A stretch of 64,000 bases of DNA, taken from Gammaproteobacteria bacterium. GTDB lineage: Bacteria > Pseudomonadota > Gammaproteobacteria > Steroidobacterales > XN24. The notes beneath the pieces were generated by a model. That model ran no database searches. It saw nothing but the letters and a program-made list of their open reading frames with translations, and was not told the DNA's origin. Within the stretch, counting starts at the first letter, position 1. Every line of letters begins with the position of its first letter. A program made the translations under genes and the position numbers. Location of the stretch: the NCBI GenBank assembly GCA_024640085.1, contig JAHEFR010000008.1, forward strand, positions 1 through 64,000. Direction: 5' to 3'. Below, piece after piece: positions 46,857-55,671 of this stretch.

Positions 46857-48389
46857 TTACTTCAGGGCCGTTCTGAAACGCGCCGCGGAATCCCGCAGCG
46901 CGACCATTTCGGTCTCCGGGATGCGCTCAAGGTTCTTGAGCGCCAGCATCATGCGGTGGTTACCGTCGAAGCGCTCCCGGTGCCGATCAAGGAAATCCCA
47001 GTAGAGAAAATTGAACGGGCAGGCGTCGCTGCCTGACCGACGGTCTGACCGGTAGCGGCACCCGGTGCAATAGTTACTCATGCGTCGGATATAGTTGGCG
47101 CTGGCCGCGTAGGGCTTGGTCCCGACAACTCCATGATCCGCGTGCAGGGCCATCCCCAGGGTGTTGGGCAGCTCCACCCATTCCACGGCGTCCACGTAGA
47201 TGCCCAGGTACCAGTCGCAGACCTTGCGGGGATCGAGCCCCGTCAGAAGGGCAAAGTTGCCGATAATCATCAGGCGCTGGATATGGTGCGCATAACCGTA
47301 CTCCAGGGTCTGGCCAATGGCCTGGCTGAGGCAATTCATTTCCGTTTTGCCGTCCCAGAAGAACGACGGCAGCGACTGGTCGGCCTGGAGGCCGTTACGC
47401 TCGGCGTAACCTGGCATAAGCAGCCAGTAGACGCCCCGGACGAACTCCCGCCAACCGAGGATTTGCCGGATGAACCCTTCCACCGCCGCGAGGGGCGCAG
47501 CCCCGTTCCGCAAGGCGGTCAGGGCAGATTGGACGCATTCGCGGGGATCGAGCAACCTCAGGTTCATAACCGCCGACAGAAGAGAGTGGTAGAGGAATGG
47601 TTCTCCGGACCACATCGCATCCTGGCGCTGTCCAAACCGGGCCAGCCGGTGGCTGACGAAATCCTCCAGGGCGAGACGCGCCTGTTCGCCGGTTACCGGC
47701 CAGGCGAAAGTCCGGAGGCTGCCCGGATGATCCGGAAAGTGGCGTGAAACCGCCTCCAGTGCTCCCGACGTAAGTTCGTCCGGTTCGAAGCGCAGGGGGT
47801 CAGGAATCCTGCCGGGGCCACCCTTGCCGAAGGCGCCGCGGTTCGCCCGATCGAAATTCCAGCGGCCGCCGACCGGATCGCCGTTCTCCATGAGGACATC
47901 GAAGCGCTTGCGCATGGCGCGGTAGAACTGCTCCATCACCAGGGTCCTGCGCCCGTCGGCCCACTCCGAGAATTCGCCTCGGCTGAGGTAGAAATGGGGG
48001 TCGTCCAGGACAATCAATTCGACCCGCGCTTCCGCGCAGGTCTGGCGCAAGGCAGCCTCGACCCGCCATTCGCCAGGCTCGGCAACAAATACTCCCCCGG
48101 CGTCGTGGCGTTCGATCGCGGCCATGAGCGCCTCGCCCAGGGAGGAGCAGCCCGCATCCAAATCCACATAATCCAGCGCCCACCCCGAACGGCGAAAACA
48201 ACGAGCGCTGTGGCGCATCGCTGCAATGAACAGGGCAATGCGTTGTTTATGGCTGGGGACGTGGGCTGCCTCGCCGCGGGTCTCTACCATGAGGACGATA
48301 TCCTGCGACTTGTCTGCTGCCTCCAGCGCGGGGTTAGTGGAGCCAAGCTGATCGCCCAGCACCAGGACGATGCGCCGCTTCGCGCTCAT
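46857..48389 (-). CDS. Iron-sulfur bacterial photolyase/cryptochrome ((6-4)-type, PhrB-like)
   Basis: 510 residues. N-terminal Rossmann part starts IVLVLGDQLGSTNPAL. The C-terminal FAD domain carries the four Cys of the FeS-BCP class: Cys353 (EMNCLSQ), Cys441 and Cys444 (YCTGCRYR) and Cys457 (DACPFNF). Their spacing (88, 3, 13) equals that reported for Agrobacterium PhrB (350, 438, 441, 454). It should repair (6-4) photoproducts in light. A GTG at 48392 directly precedes the ATG used here. Divergent from the MBL gene. Confidence 0.93.
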   Translation of the reverse strand: MSAKRRIVLVLGDQLGSTNPALEAADKSQDIVLMVETRGEAAHVPSHKQRIALFIAAMRHSARCFRRSGWALDYVDLDAGCSSLGEALMAAIERHDAGGVFVAEPGEWRVEAALRQTCAEARVELIVLDDPHFYLSRGEFSEWADGRRTLVMEQFYRAMRKRFDVLMENGDPVGGRWNFDRANRGAFGKGGPGRIPDPLRFEPDELTSGALEAVSRHFPDHPGSLRTFAWPVTGEQARLALEDFVSHRLARFGQRQDAMWSGEPFLYHSLLSAVMNLRLLDPRECVQSALTALRNGAAPLAAVEGFIRQILGWREFVRGVYWLLMPGYAERNGLQADQSLPSFFWDGKTEMNCLSQAIGQTLEYGYAHHIQRLMIIGNFALLTGLDPRKVCDWYLGIYVDAVEWVELPNTLGMALHADHGVVGTKPYAASANYIRRMSNYCTGCRYRSDRRSGSDACPFNFLYWDFLDRHRERFDGNHRMMLALKNLERIPETEMVALRDSAARFRTALK

Positions 48390-48491
48390 CACATGCGTCC
48401 CCGGCCGGCGGCCAGCATGGTCCGCATGCCCGGGCGAAGGTTCACTTGTTTGTTTCTAGACTGCACAATGACCGGCTCGCAGGAGAATCGG

Positions 48492-49478
48492 ATGCATAAG
48501 GAACCTCGCGTCACCGACTACCCGGACGGCATCTCCGCCATCGATACGGAGTACGTCCGTCCCATGCTGGATGCCAGCCACCTCATCGTACGCGACGGGC
48601 GCGCCGCTTTCGTGGATACCGGCACCTCGCATTCCGTCCCCTTGCTGCTCGCGGCTCTCGATAAAAAGGGCCTCCCCACGGAAGCAGTCGACTACGTGCT
48701 GGTCACCCACGTCCACCTCGATCACGCCGGAGGCGCAGGTCAACTCATCGCAGCCCTACCGCGGGCGACGGCGGTCCTGCACCCTCGCGGGGCGCCCCAC
48801 ATGGTCGATCCGACGCGTCTGATCGAAGGCTCCATCCAGGTTTATGGCGAGGCGGCATTTCACGAACTCTACGGCCAGATTCGACCCATCCCGGAGGATC
48901 GGATTCGGACGGTCGAGGACGGGGACACGCTCAGCCTCGGCGGCACGAAGCTGGAATTCCTGCATACTGAGGGCCATGCCCGCCATCATTACTGCATCGT
49001 GGATCACAAGACGGACGGCATTTTCTCCGGCGACAGTTTCGGTCTGTCCTACCGGGATCTCGATACGGATCGCGGGGAGTTCATCTTCCCCACCACCACG
49101 CCGGTTCAGTTCGACCCGGAGGCCGCCGTTGCCACCGTTGACCGGCTGATGAGCCTCACGCCGTCGGCGATCTACCTGACTCACTACAGCCGGGTGCTGG
49201 ATCTGGGGCGGCTGGCGCAGGACCTCAAGCGGGATGTGCGAGCCTACGCCGATATGGCGTTGGCGGTGGGCCCGGGTGACGAGGAGGCTCTCGAGGCGCG
49301 TCTCCGGGAATACCTGTACGGGCGGCTGGACGCCCATGGTTGTGATCCCGACCCCGCCTGGCGGGAGGAGATCGTCGGCGCCGACATCCGGCTCAACGCG
49401 CAGGGGCTGGGCGTGTGGCTTTCACGCCAGGCATCCGCCCGACCCGCGGATAACCGGACACGGAGGAATTTGCGATGA
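48492..49478 (+). CDS. MBL-fold metallohydrolase
   Basis: 328 residues. Metal motif THVHLDHAGGAG (H-x-H-x-D-H), then TEGHARHHYCIVD with the later His and SGDSFGLSYRD with the bridging Asp, and LTHYSRV with the last His. All ligands are present. The substrate is unknown. The ribosome site GGAGA precedes the ATG at 48492, and the frame is open upstream. Its stop overlaps the acuI-like gene (ATGA), implying coupled synthesis and a related metabolic role. Confidence 0.9.
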   Translation: MHKEPRVTDYPDGISAIDTEYVRPMLDASHLIVRDGRAAFVDTGTSHSVPLLLAALDKKGLPTEAVDYVLVTHVHLDHAGGAGQLIAALPRATAVLHPRGAPHMVDPTRLIEGSIQVYGEAAFHELYGQIRPIPEDRIRTVEDGDTLSLGGTKLEFLHTEGHARHHYCIVDHKTDGIFSGDSFGLSYRDLDTDRGEFIFPTTTPVQFDPEAAVATVDRLMSLTPSAIYLTHYSRVLDLGRLAQDLKRDVRAYADMALAVGPGDEEALEARLREYLYGRLDAHGCDPDPAWREEIVGADIRLNAQGLGVWLSRQASARPADNRTRRNLR

Positions 49479-50482
49479 CAGAACAGATCAAACACCCGTT
49501 CAGGGCCTACCGGGTTCACCGGGAGGACAAGACAGTCGCCGGCCGGCTGGAAGACATCACGCTCGCGGATCTCAACGAGGGTGATGTCGTGATCCGGGCC
49601 CGTTACAGCAGCGTCAATTACAAGGACGCGCTGGCGGCCACGGGCGCCGGAAGGATCATGCGGAGGTTCCCGCTTGTTGGCGGCATCGACGTGGCGGGCG
49701 AGGTGGCGAGTTCCGAAGACGACCGCTATAAGCCGGGCGACCCCGTGCTCGTAACCGGCTGCGGTCTCGGCGAGGACTACGACGGGGGCTACTCCGAGTA
49801 CGTCAGGGTTCGGGGCGACTGGGTGATTCCCATCCCCGAAGGTATCGACGCGTTCAAGGCCATGTGCCTGGGGACCGCGGGATTCACTGCCGGCCTGGCC
49901 GTGGTGAAGCTAGAGTTAAACGGACTGAGTCCCGACAAGGGCAGGGTGGTGGTGACCGGTGCCAGCGGCGGCGTGGGAAGCCTGGCCGTCAACATGCTGT
50001 CCGGGCTTGGCTACCAGGTGGCGGCAGTGACCGGCAAGGCCGACGCCGAGGGGTTCCTCAGGGATCTGGGGGCCTCGGAGGTCCTGCTGCGATCCGACCT
50101 GGACCTTGGCTCCCGGCCACTGGAGAAGGCCGAGTGGGCCGGCGCCGTGGACAACCTGGGCGGCGAGACCTTGACATGGCTTACCCGCACAATGGACTGG
50201 TGGGGCAGTATCGCTAGCATCGGCCTGGCCGAAAGCCACGAGCTGAACACCACCGTAATGCCCTTCATTCTGCGCGGCGTGAATCTCCTCGGGATCAACT
50301 CTGTGGCGACGCCGCGGCCCGCCCGGTTGAAGGTGTGGGAGAGGCTGGCGACGGACCTGATGCCGACCCGGCTGGACCTGATCGGTACGCGGACCGTGCC
50401 CCTGAGCGGCCTGGGCGAGGTTTTTCACGGCTACCTGGAGGGCAAGGTCAAGGGCCGCACAGTGGTCGACATCTACGACTAA
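49475..50482 (+). CDS. acuI: Acryloyl-CoA reductase-like MDR (AcuI/YhdH)
   Basis: 335 residues of the medium-chain reductase family. SSVNYKDALAATGAG, FPLVGGIDVAGEV, GTAGFTAGLAVV, TGASGGVGSLAVNML (NADPH site), RPLEKAEWAGAVDNLGG and TTVMPFILRGVNLLGI closely follow YhdH/AcuI. AcuI reduces acryloyl-CoA to propionyl-CoA. The prpBCD genes next to it, which consume propionyl-CoA, support this. Other quinone-oxidoreductase-like activity remains possible. Confidence 0.88.
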   Translation: MTEQIKHPFRAYRVHREDKTVAGRLEDITLADLNEGDVVIRARYSSVNYKDALAATGAGRIMRRFPLVGGIDVAGEVASSEDDRYKPGDPVLVTGCGLGEDYDGGYSEYVRVRGDWVIPIPEGIDAFKAMCLGTAGFTAGLAVVKLELNGLSPDKGRVVVTGASGGVGSLAVNMLSGLGYQVAAVTGKADAEGFLRDLGASEVLLRSDLDLGSRPLEKAEWAGAVDNLGGETLTWLTRTMDWWGSIASIGLAESHELNTTVMPFILRGVNLLGINSVATPRPARLKVWERLATDLMPTRLDLIGTRTVPLSGLGEVFHGYLEGKVKGRTVVDIYD

Positions 50483-50500
50483 CGTCACCGTGCCACGGTA

Positions 50501-50545
50501 TGCCGCACTGCGGTAAACTCGGGGGCCACCCTGCCGATACGGCAG
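50501..50545. promoter_or_regulatory. Palindromes upstream of prpB
   Basis: TGCCGCA-C-TGCGGTA (50501-50515, one mismatch) and CTGCCG-ATA-CGGCAG (50531-50545, perfect) lie in the 85-bp gap between the acuI-like gene and prpB. They could be operators for a propionate regulator, which is not in the window. Confidence 0.4.
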
Positions 50546-50567
50546 CCAACACATTCGGAGCCCGCCA

Positions 50568-51452
50568 ATGACACCATCCTCCGCAGGCAACCGCCTCTGG
50601 AAGGCTCTCGAGGTCGAACGGCCTCTGCAGGTTGTGGGCACGGTAAACGCCTACTCGGCCCTGCTGGCAGAGCGGGCTGGGTTTCGCGCCCTGTATCTTT
50701 CCGGCGCCGGCGTGGCCAATTCGTCGTTCGGTCTGCCGGACTTAGGCATCACCAGCCTCAACGACGTCTGCGAAGATGTGCGACGCATCGCCGGCGCCAC
50801 GGAGTTGCCGCTTCTGGTGGACGCCGACACGGGCTGGGGACAGGCTTTCATGATTGCGCGCACGGTGCGGGACCTTACCCGGGCCGGCGCGGCGGGCATG
50901 CACATCGAGGACCAGGTCCAGTCCAAGCGCTGCGGCCACAGGCCCGGCAAGGCGCTGGTGCCGGCCGGGGAGATGTGCGACCGGATCCGGGCGGCAGTGG
51001 ACGCGAGGCCGGACGGGCGGTTCGTGGTCATGGCCAGGACCGACGCCCACGCCGTCGAGGGGCAGCAGGCGGCGCTGGACCGCGCCGCGGCCTACGTGGA
51101 AGCCGGCGCGGACATGATCTTTGCCGAGGCCCTGACGACCCTCGAGGAATACCGCGAGTTTACTTCCGTGGTCAGCGTGCCAGTGCTCGCCAACATCACG
51201 GAGTTCGGCAGGACACCACTATTCACGACCGCCGAACTCGGCGACGCCGGCGTGGCTCTTGCCCTGTATCCATTGTCAGCTTTCAGGGCCATGAGTAACG
51301 CCGCCACGGCAGTCTTCGAAGCGCTGCGTCGGGAAGGCACCCAGAAATCTGTGCTGAACCTGATGCAGACGAGGGCGGAGTTGTACGAGGTCCTGGGATA
51401 TCACGAATACGAAAGGAAGCTGGACGACCTGTTCGCCGGAGAGGACGACTGA
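50568..51452 (+). CDS. prpB: 2-methylisocitrate lyase
   Basis: 294 residues. PEP mutase/isocitrate lyase fold: [34 protein letters not shown], and the catalytic [11 protein letters not shown] with Cys. Splits methylisocitrate into pyruvate and succinate, last step of the methylcitrate cycle. Followed 34 bp later by prpC. Ribosome site CGGAG. Confidence 0.96.
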   Translation: MTPSSAGNRLWKALEVERPLQVVGTVNAYSALLAERAGFRALYLSGAGVANSSFGLPDLGITSLNDVCEDVRRIAGATELPLLVDADTGWGQAFMIARTVRDLTRAGAAGMHIEDQVQSKRCGHRPGKALVPAGEMCDRIRAAVDARPDGRFVVMARTDAHAVEGQQAALDRAAAYVEAGADMIFAEALTTLEEYREFTSVVSVPVLANITEFGRTPLFTTAELGDAGVALALYPLSAFRAMSNAATAVFEALRREGTQKSVLNLMQTRAELYEVLGYHEYERKLDDLFAGEDD

Positions 51453-51486
51453 TCGGCGGTCAGGGGGAAACATCAGGAGACAGCTC

Positions 51487-52611
51487 ATGAGCGAAAACAA
51501 AGCAGCCGGCGGACTGGCCGGTGTCAACGCCGGTGAAACGGCCATCTGCACCGTGGGCAAGGAAGGCGCGGGACTGACCTATCGCGGGTACGACATTTAC
51601 GATCTGTCGGATAACGCGACTTTCGAGGAGGTTGCCCACCTGCTGATCCACGGCAAGTTGCCTAACCAGGCCGAGCTTGATGCCTACGTCAAGCGCCTCA
51701 TGGGCATGCGGGACCTGCCACCCATGGTGAAGGAAACCCTGGAGAAGATCCCGGCCACGACCCACCCCATGGACGTGCTCCGGACCGGATGCTCGGTGCT
51801 GGGCAACGTGGAGCCCGAGGGCGACTTCAGCCGCCAGGAAGAGATGGCCGACCGCCTGGTGGCGTCCTTCCCCTCCATGCTCCTGTACTGGCACCGGTTC
51901 CATGCCGACGGCAAGCGAATCGACACGGTGACGGACGACGATACCGTCGCCGGCCATTTCCTTCACATGCTGCACGACCAGCCGCCGAGCGACTTCCACC
52001 GCCACGTGTTGTCGGTGTCCCTGATCCTCTACGCGGAACACGAGTTCAACGCCTCAACGTTTACGGCCCGGGTCATCGCCGCCACCCTGTCTGACTTCCA
52101 CTCGGCGATCACGGGTGCCATCGGCTGCCTGCGGGGCCCCTTGCACGGGGGCGCCAACGAGGCCGCCATGGAACTCATCCAGCGCTTCTCCAGCGCCGAG
52201 GATGCGGACGCCGGCACCCGCGAGATGCTGGCGCGCAAGGAAAAGATCATGGGCTTCGGCCACCGCGTCTACACCACGTCGGATCCCCGCAACAAGGTCA
52301 ACAAGGCATTCTCGAAGCAGCTCTCGGAGGAGGTCGGCGACGATCGCCTGTACGCCGTGTCGGAAGCCATTGAGAAGGTCATGTGGGACGAGAAGAAGCT
52401 GTTCGCAAACGCCGATTTCTATACCGCGTCGGCCTACCATTTTCTCGGCATCCCGACGCCCCTGTTCACGCCCATTTTCGTGTGTTCACGGGTCACCGGC
52501 TGGTCAGCCCACGTGTTTGAGCAGCGCGCCAACAACCGCCTGATCCGGCCGGCCGCAGACTACATCGGTCCCACGCTGCAGACCTGGGTGCCGATCGACC
52601 AGAGAGCCTGA
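51487..52611 (+). CDS. prpC: 2-methylcitrate synthase
   Basis: 374 residues, short like PrpC relative to GltA. GLAGVNAGETAICTVGKEG, LTYRGYDIYDL, RGPLHGGANEAAM (catalytic His) and GFGHRVYTTSDPRN (second His), and the C-terminal ADYIGP. It joins propionyl-CoA and oxaloacetate. Ribosome site CAGGAG. Order prpB-C-D as in the E. coli prp operon. Confidence 0.96.
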   Translation: MSENKAAGGLAGVNAGETAICTVGKEGAGLTYRGYDIYDLSDNATFEEVAHLLIHGKLPNQAELDAYVKRLMGMRDLPPMVKETLEKIPATTHPMDVLRTGCSVLGNVEPEGDFSRQEEMADRLVASFPSMLLYWHRFHADGKRIDTVTDDDTVAGHFLHMLHDQPPSDFHRHVLSVSLILYAEHEFNASTFTARVIAATLSDFHSAITGAIGCLRGPLHGGANEAAMELIQRFSSAEDADAGTREMLARKEKIMGFGHRVYTTSDPRNKVNKAFSKQLSEEVGDDRLYAVSEAIEKVMWDEKKLFANADFYTASAYHFLGIPTPLFTPIFVCSRVTGWSAHVFEQRANNRLIRPAADYIGPTLQTWVPIDQRA

Positions 52612-52674
52612 ACTCCACGGTCCGCCGGGCACGGCTCCGGCGGACCGCCCCGACACATCCCGACAGGAGCCAAC

Positions 52675-54126
52675 ATGTCTTCAGTGGATATCCGTTCCGC
52701 GAAGCGCCCGGAGCCCGATTCAGTCCTGGCCAGCATCGCCGATTACGTCGCCGGCGCGGAGATCTCCAGCGAGATCGCCTACGAGACGGCCCGCTATTGC
52801 CTGATGGACACCCTGGCCTGCGGTTTCCAGGCCCTGGACTACCCGGCCTGCACCAAGTTGCTGGGTCCGGTCGTGCCCGGCGCGACGATGCCGGGAGGCA
52901 GCCGGGTGCCGGGGACCAGTTTCGAGCTGGACCCGGTGCTGGGGGCTTTCAACATCGGTGCCCTGATCCGCTGGCTCGACTTCAACGACACCTGGCTTGC
53001 CGCCGAATGGGGCCATCCGTCGGACAACCTGGGCGGCATCCTCGCCGTAGCCGACTACCTGAGCCGTCAGGCCTCCTCCGAGGGTCGCGACCCGCTGACG
53101 GTGCGCGACGTGTTGACGGGAATGATCAAGGCCCACGAGATCCAGGGAGTCATCGCCCTGGAGAACAGCTTCAACCGGGTGGGGCTGGATCACGTGTTGC
53201 TGGTCAGGGTTGCTACCACGGCCGTCGTGGCCGGAATGCTGGGGGCCAGCCGGGACCAGATCATCAACGCCGTATCCAACGCCTGGATCGACGGTGGCGC
53301 GCTCCGGACTTACCGGCACGCTCCCAACACCGGGTCCCGCAAGAGCTGGGCGGCGGGAGACGCCACCAGCCGGGGCGTGCGCCTGGCGTTGATGGCCATG
53401 ACCGGGGAGATGGGGTATCCGTCGGCGCTGTCGGCGCCGCGGTGGGGTTTCTACGACGTGTTGTTCGGCGGCAAGGCGTTCACGTTCCCCCAGACCTTCG
53501 GCAGCTATGTGATGGAGAACGTGCTGTTCAAGATCTCCTACCCGGCCGAATTCCACGCCCAGACCGCCGTCGAGTGCGCCATGCAGCTCCATGCAGAAGT
53601 CGCGGAGCGGGTCGAGGACGTCAAGGAAGTCGTCATCGAGACCCAGGAGCCGGGGGTGCGGATCATCGACAAGACCGGGCCTCTGGACAATCCGGCAGAC
53701 CGGGATCACTGCATCCAGTACATGGTCGCCGTGCCGCTCTTGTTCGGAAGGCTGACCGGTGGGGATTACGAAGACTCGGTGGCGACCGATCCCCGCATCG
53801 ATGTCCTGCGGGGCAAGATGAAGGTCAAGGAAAACCCGCGCTTCACCCGGGACTACTACGATGCCGAAAAGCGATATATCGGTAACGCGGTGCAAGTCTT
53901 CTTCAAAGACGGCAGCGCCACCTCCCGGGTGGAGGTGGAGTTCCCCATCGGGCACAGGAAACGCCGCGAGGAAGGCATCCCCGTTCTGGTGAAGAAGTTC
54001 GAGAGCAGTCTGCAGGGCAAGCTGAGCCCGGTCCAGTTCGAGCGTCTGAAGAGCCTGTGCTCTGATCAGGCTACCCTGGAGGCCACCCCCGTAGACCAGT
54101 TCATGGCGCTCCTGGTCAAGGCCTGA
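52675..54126 (+). CDS. prpD: 2-methylcitrate dehydratase
   Basis: 483 residues of MmgE/PrpD family: [77 protein letters not shown], and [17 protein letters not shown]. It dehydrates 2-methylcitrate. No aconitase-like acnD/prpF lies next to it, so AcnB or PrpD itself must supply the rehydration. Ribosome site CAGGAG. Confidence 0.96.
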   Translation: MSSVDIRSAKRPEPDSVLASIADYVAGAEISSEIAYETARYCLMDTLACGFQALDYPACTKLLGPVVPGATMPGGSRVPGTSFELDPVLGAFNIGALIRWLDFNDTWLAAEWGHPSDNLGGILAVADYLSRQASSEGRDPLTVRDVLTGMIKAHEIQGVIALENSFNRVGLDHVLLVRVATTAVVAGMLGASRDQIINAVSNAWIDGGALRTYRHAPNTGSRKSWAAGDATSRGVRLALMAMTGEMGYPSALSAPRWGFYDVLFGGKAFTFPQTFGSYVMENVLFKISYPAEFHAQTAVECAMQLHAEVAERVEDVKEVVIETQEPGVRIIDKTGPLDNPADRDHCIQYMVAVPLLFGRLTGGDYEDSVATDPRIDVLRGKMKVKENPRFTRDYYDAEKRYIGNAVQVFFKDGSATSRVEVEFPIGHRKRREEGIPVLVKKFESSLQGKLSPVQFERLKSLCSDQATLEATPVDQFMALLVKA

Positions 54127-54378
54127 TCCGGCCGGTGGTGCGGGTCATAGCGTTGTCCTGACCGCCGGGAGGCACTCCGGACTCCGTGATCCGGCGGGGG
54201 CCCACCGGTCATAGTTTTATAGCGTGTCATGGGGGTACGTGAACTCCTGGCACTTCCTCTGACCGGCAAAACAACCTGAGAAACCGAACACCGGCACCGA
54301 TCCTGTCAACCGCCAGGGCCGCCGGGCGTTGTAGTCATTGAGCTTCAAGGATTCGGGCGGTTGCCCCGGAGGAACGAA
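54127..54378. other. Gap between prpD and the DUF3106 gene
   Basis: 252 bp. Contains CCGCCGG (54160-54166) and CCGGCGG (54191-54197), a direct repeat GGTCATAG (about 54144 and 54208), and no gene or clear terminator. A sigma-54-like TGGCACTTCCTCTGAC near 54247 lacks the GC of the -12 element. The DUF3106 promoter must lie here. Confidence 0.35.
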
Positions 54379-54879
54379 ATGAGACGATACCTTGTCACGC
54401 TGGCGGCGGCCGCATTGGCCATGGGCGCACAGTTCGTCAACGCGCAGGAGGCGGATAGCCAGGACACCAACCAGGCCACCGAGGTCCAGCAGACTCAGCG
54501 CATGCGAGCCCGGATTCAGGACCCCACCCTGACGATGGAGGAACGCCAGGCAATGCGCGAGCGTTGGGCGGCGATGACGCCAGAGGAACGCGAAGCCGTC
54601 CGTACCCAGAAGCGGGAGCGTTGGGAGGCCATGAGCCCGGAAGAGCAAGCCCGGGTGACCGAACAGATGCAGGCCCGCCGTGAGGAGCGCCGGCAGCAAT
54701 GGCAGAGCCTCAGTCCGGAGGAGCGCCAGCAGATACGGGAAGAGCATCAGCAGCGCTGGCAGTCCATGACGCCGGAGGAGCAGGCACAGGCCCGCGATCG
54801 GCGGAACAAAAGGCAGCATCTGCACGACGGCAGCGGAGCCGGCCGGCAGGGCGGCGGAGGTCGTGGCGGCAGCCGCTAG
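54379..54879 (+). CDS. DUF3106-type periplasmic repeat protein
   Basis: 166 residues. The ATG at 54379 follows CGGAGGA at good spacing. A signal peptide (YLVTLAAAALAMGAQFVNA) is followed by four to five copies of an 18-22-residue charged helical unit of the type RWxxMTPEEREAVR or WQSLSPEERQQIR (~residues 45-145) and a Gly-rich tail. Resembles DUF3106 and Spy-like stress or metal-binding proteins, but function is unknown. Followed by a terminator. Confidence 0.8.
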   Translation: MRRYLVTLAAAALAMGAQFVNAQEADSQDTNQATEVQQTQRMRARIQDPTLTMEERQAMRERWAAMTPEEREAVRTQKRERWEAMSPEEQARVTEQMQARREERRQQWQSLSPEERQQIREEHQQRWQSMTPEEQAQARDRRNKRQHLHDGSGAGRQGGGGRGGSR

Positions 54880-54924
54880 CCCGGCGACACTTTCACAGTG
54901 GACATCCTCCCCGCACCGGGGATT

Positions 54925-54955
54925 GGCCGCGGCTCGCGAGGGTCGCGGCCTTTTT
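54925..54955 (+). terminator. Rho-independent terminator after the DUF3106 gene
   Basis: GGCCGCG and CGCGGCC form a 7-bp stem, with inner palindrome CTCGCGAG in the loop region, followed by TTTTT (54951-54955). It separates the accessory block from rsmG-parAB. Confidence 0.85.
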
Positions 54956-54986
54956 CTGCCGTGACCGGCACTGTACGTCGAAGCGG

Positions 54987-54992
54987 TATACT
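54987..54992 (+). promoter_or_regulatory. Possible -10 box of rsmG-parAB
   Basis: TATACT, 34 bp upstream of rsmG and just after the terminator. No good -35 is seen at normal spacing. Confidence 0.4.
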
Positions 54993-55020
54993 CCGCGGCC
55001 CCGATGGAGGAGCGTTTTTG

Positions 55021-55671
55021 TTGGCTGGCACGGTGCCGAGAACGGAGCTGGAGAGAGGGCTCGCCGTCCTGGGTCATGACCTGTCCGCATCCCAGGTCGA
55101 CGCGTTGGTAGAGTTCCTGGCTCTGCTGGCGAAGTGGAACAGGACCTACAAGCTGACGGCTGTCACCGAGCCGTCCGATATGGTGTCCCGTCACCTGCTG
55201 GACAGCCTGAGCGCGTTGCCGGCCCTTACGGGGAACCGGATCGTGGACGTGGGTTCCGGACCGGGGCTCCCCGGGATCCCGCTGGCGGTTGCACGACCGG
55301 GACTCGAATTTCTCCTGCTGGACAGCAATGGCAAGAAGACCCGGTTCATGACCCACGCCATCGGCAAACTCGGCATTGGCAATGCGCGGGTGGTGAAGGC
55401 CCGCGTCGAGGACTATCCCGGGGACGAAGGCTTTGATACCGTCCTCAGTCGCGCCTTCGCCAGCCTGCCGGAATTCGTCCGTCTCGCGGGCCACCTGTGC
55501 GCACCGTCGGGGAGGCTGGTGGCCATGAAGGGTCGGCTGCAACGGGAGGAGCTGACGGGGCTGCCGGAGGGCTGGCGGATCGCCGGGAAGCACAAGCTCG
55601 CCGTGCCCGGGACAGACGCGGAACGCCACCTGGTCGTGATAGGCCGGGGACCGGAACCTAGAGATCGATGA
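55021..55671 (+). CDS. rsmG: 16S rRNA (guanine-527-N7)-methyltransferase RsmG
   Basis: 216 residues from a TTG. Two adjacent TTG codons (55018 and 55021) follow GGAGGAG; the second has the better spacing of 8. Core: KWNRTYKLTAVTEPSDMVSRH, DVGSGPGLPGIPLAVARP (SAM) and VLSRAFASL. Loss of it gives streptomycin resistance in other species. Overlaps parA by 4 bp. Confidence 0.95.
   Translation: MAGTVPRTELERGLAVLGHDLSASQVDALVEFLALLAKWNRTYKLTAVTEPSDMVSRHLLDSLSALPALTGNRIVDVGSGPGLPGIPLAVARPGLEFLLLDSNGKKTRFMTHAIGKLGIGNARVVKARVEDYPGDEGFDTVLSRAFASLPEFVRLAGHLCAPSGRLVAMKGRLQREELTGLPEGWRIAGKHKLAVPGTDAERHLVVIGRGPEPRDR

Noticed and set aside
54246-54262. Sigma-54-like sequence TGGCACTTCCTCTGAC before the DUF3106 gene
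   Set aside because: The -24 half is perfect but the required GC of the -12 half is absent (GA), and no NtrC-like site is near.
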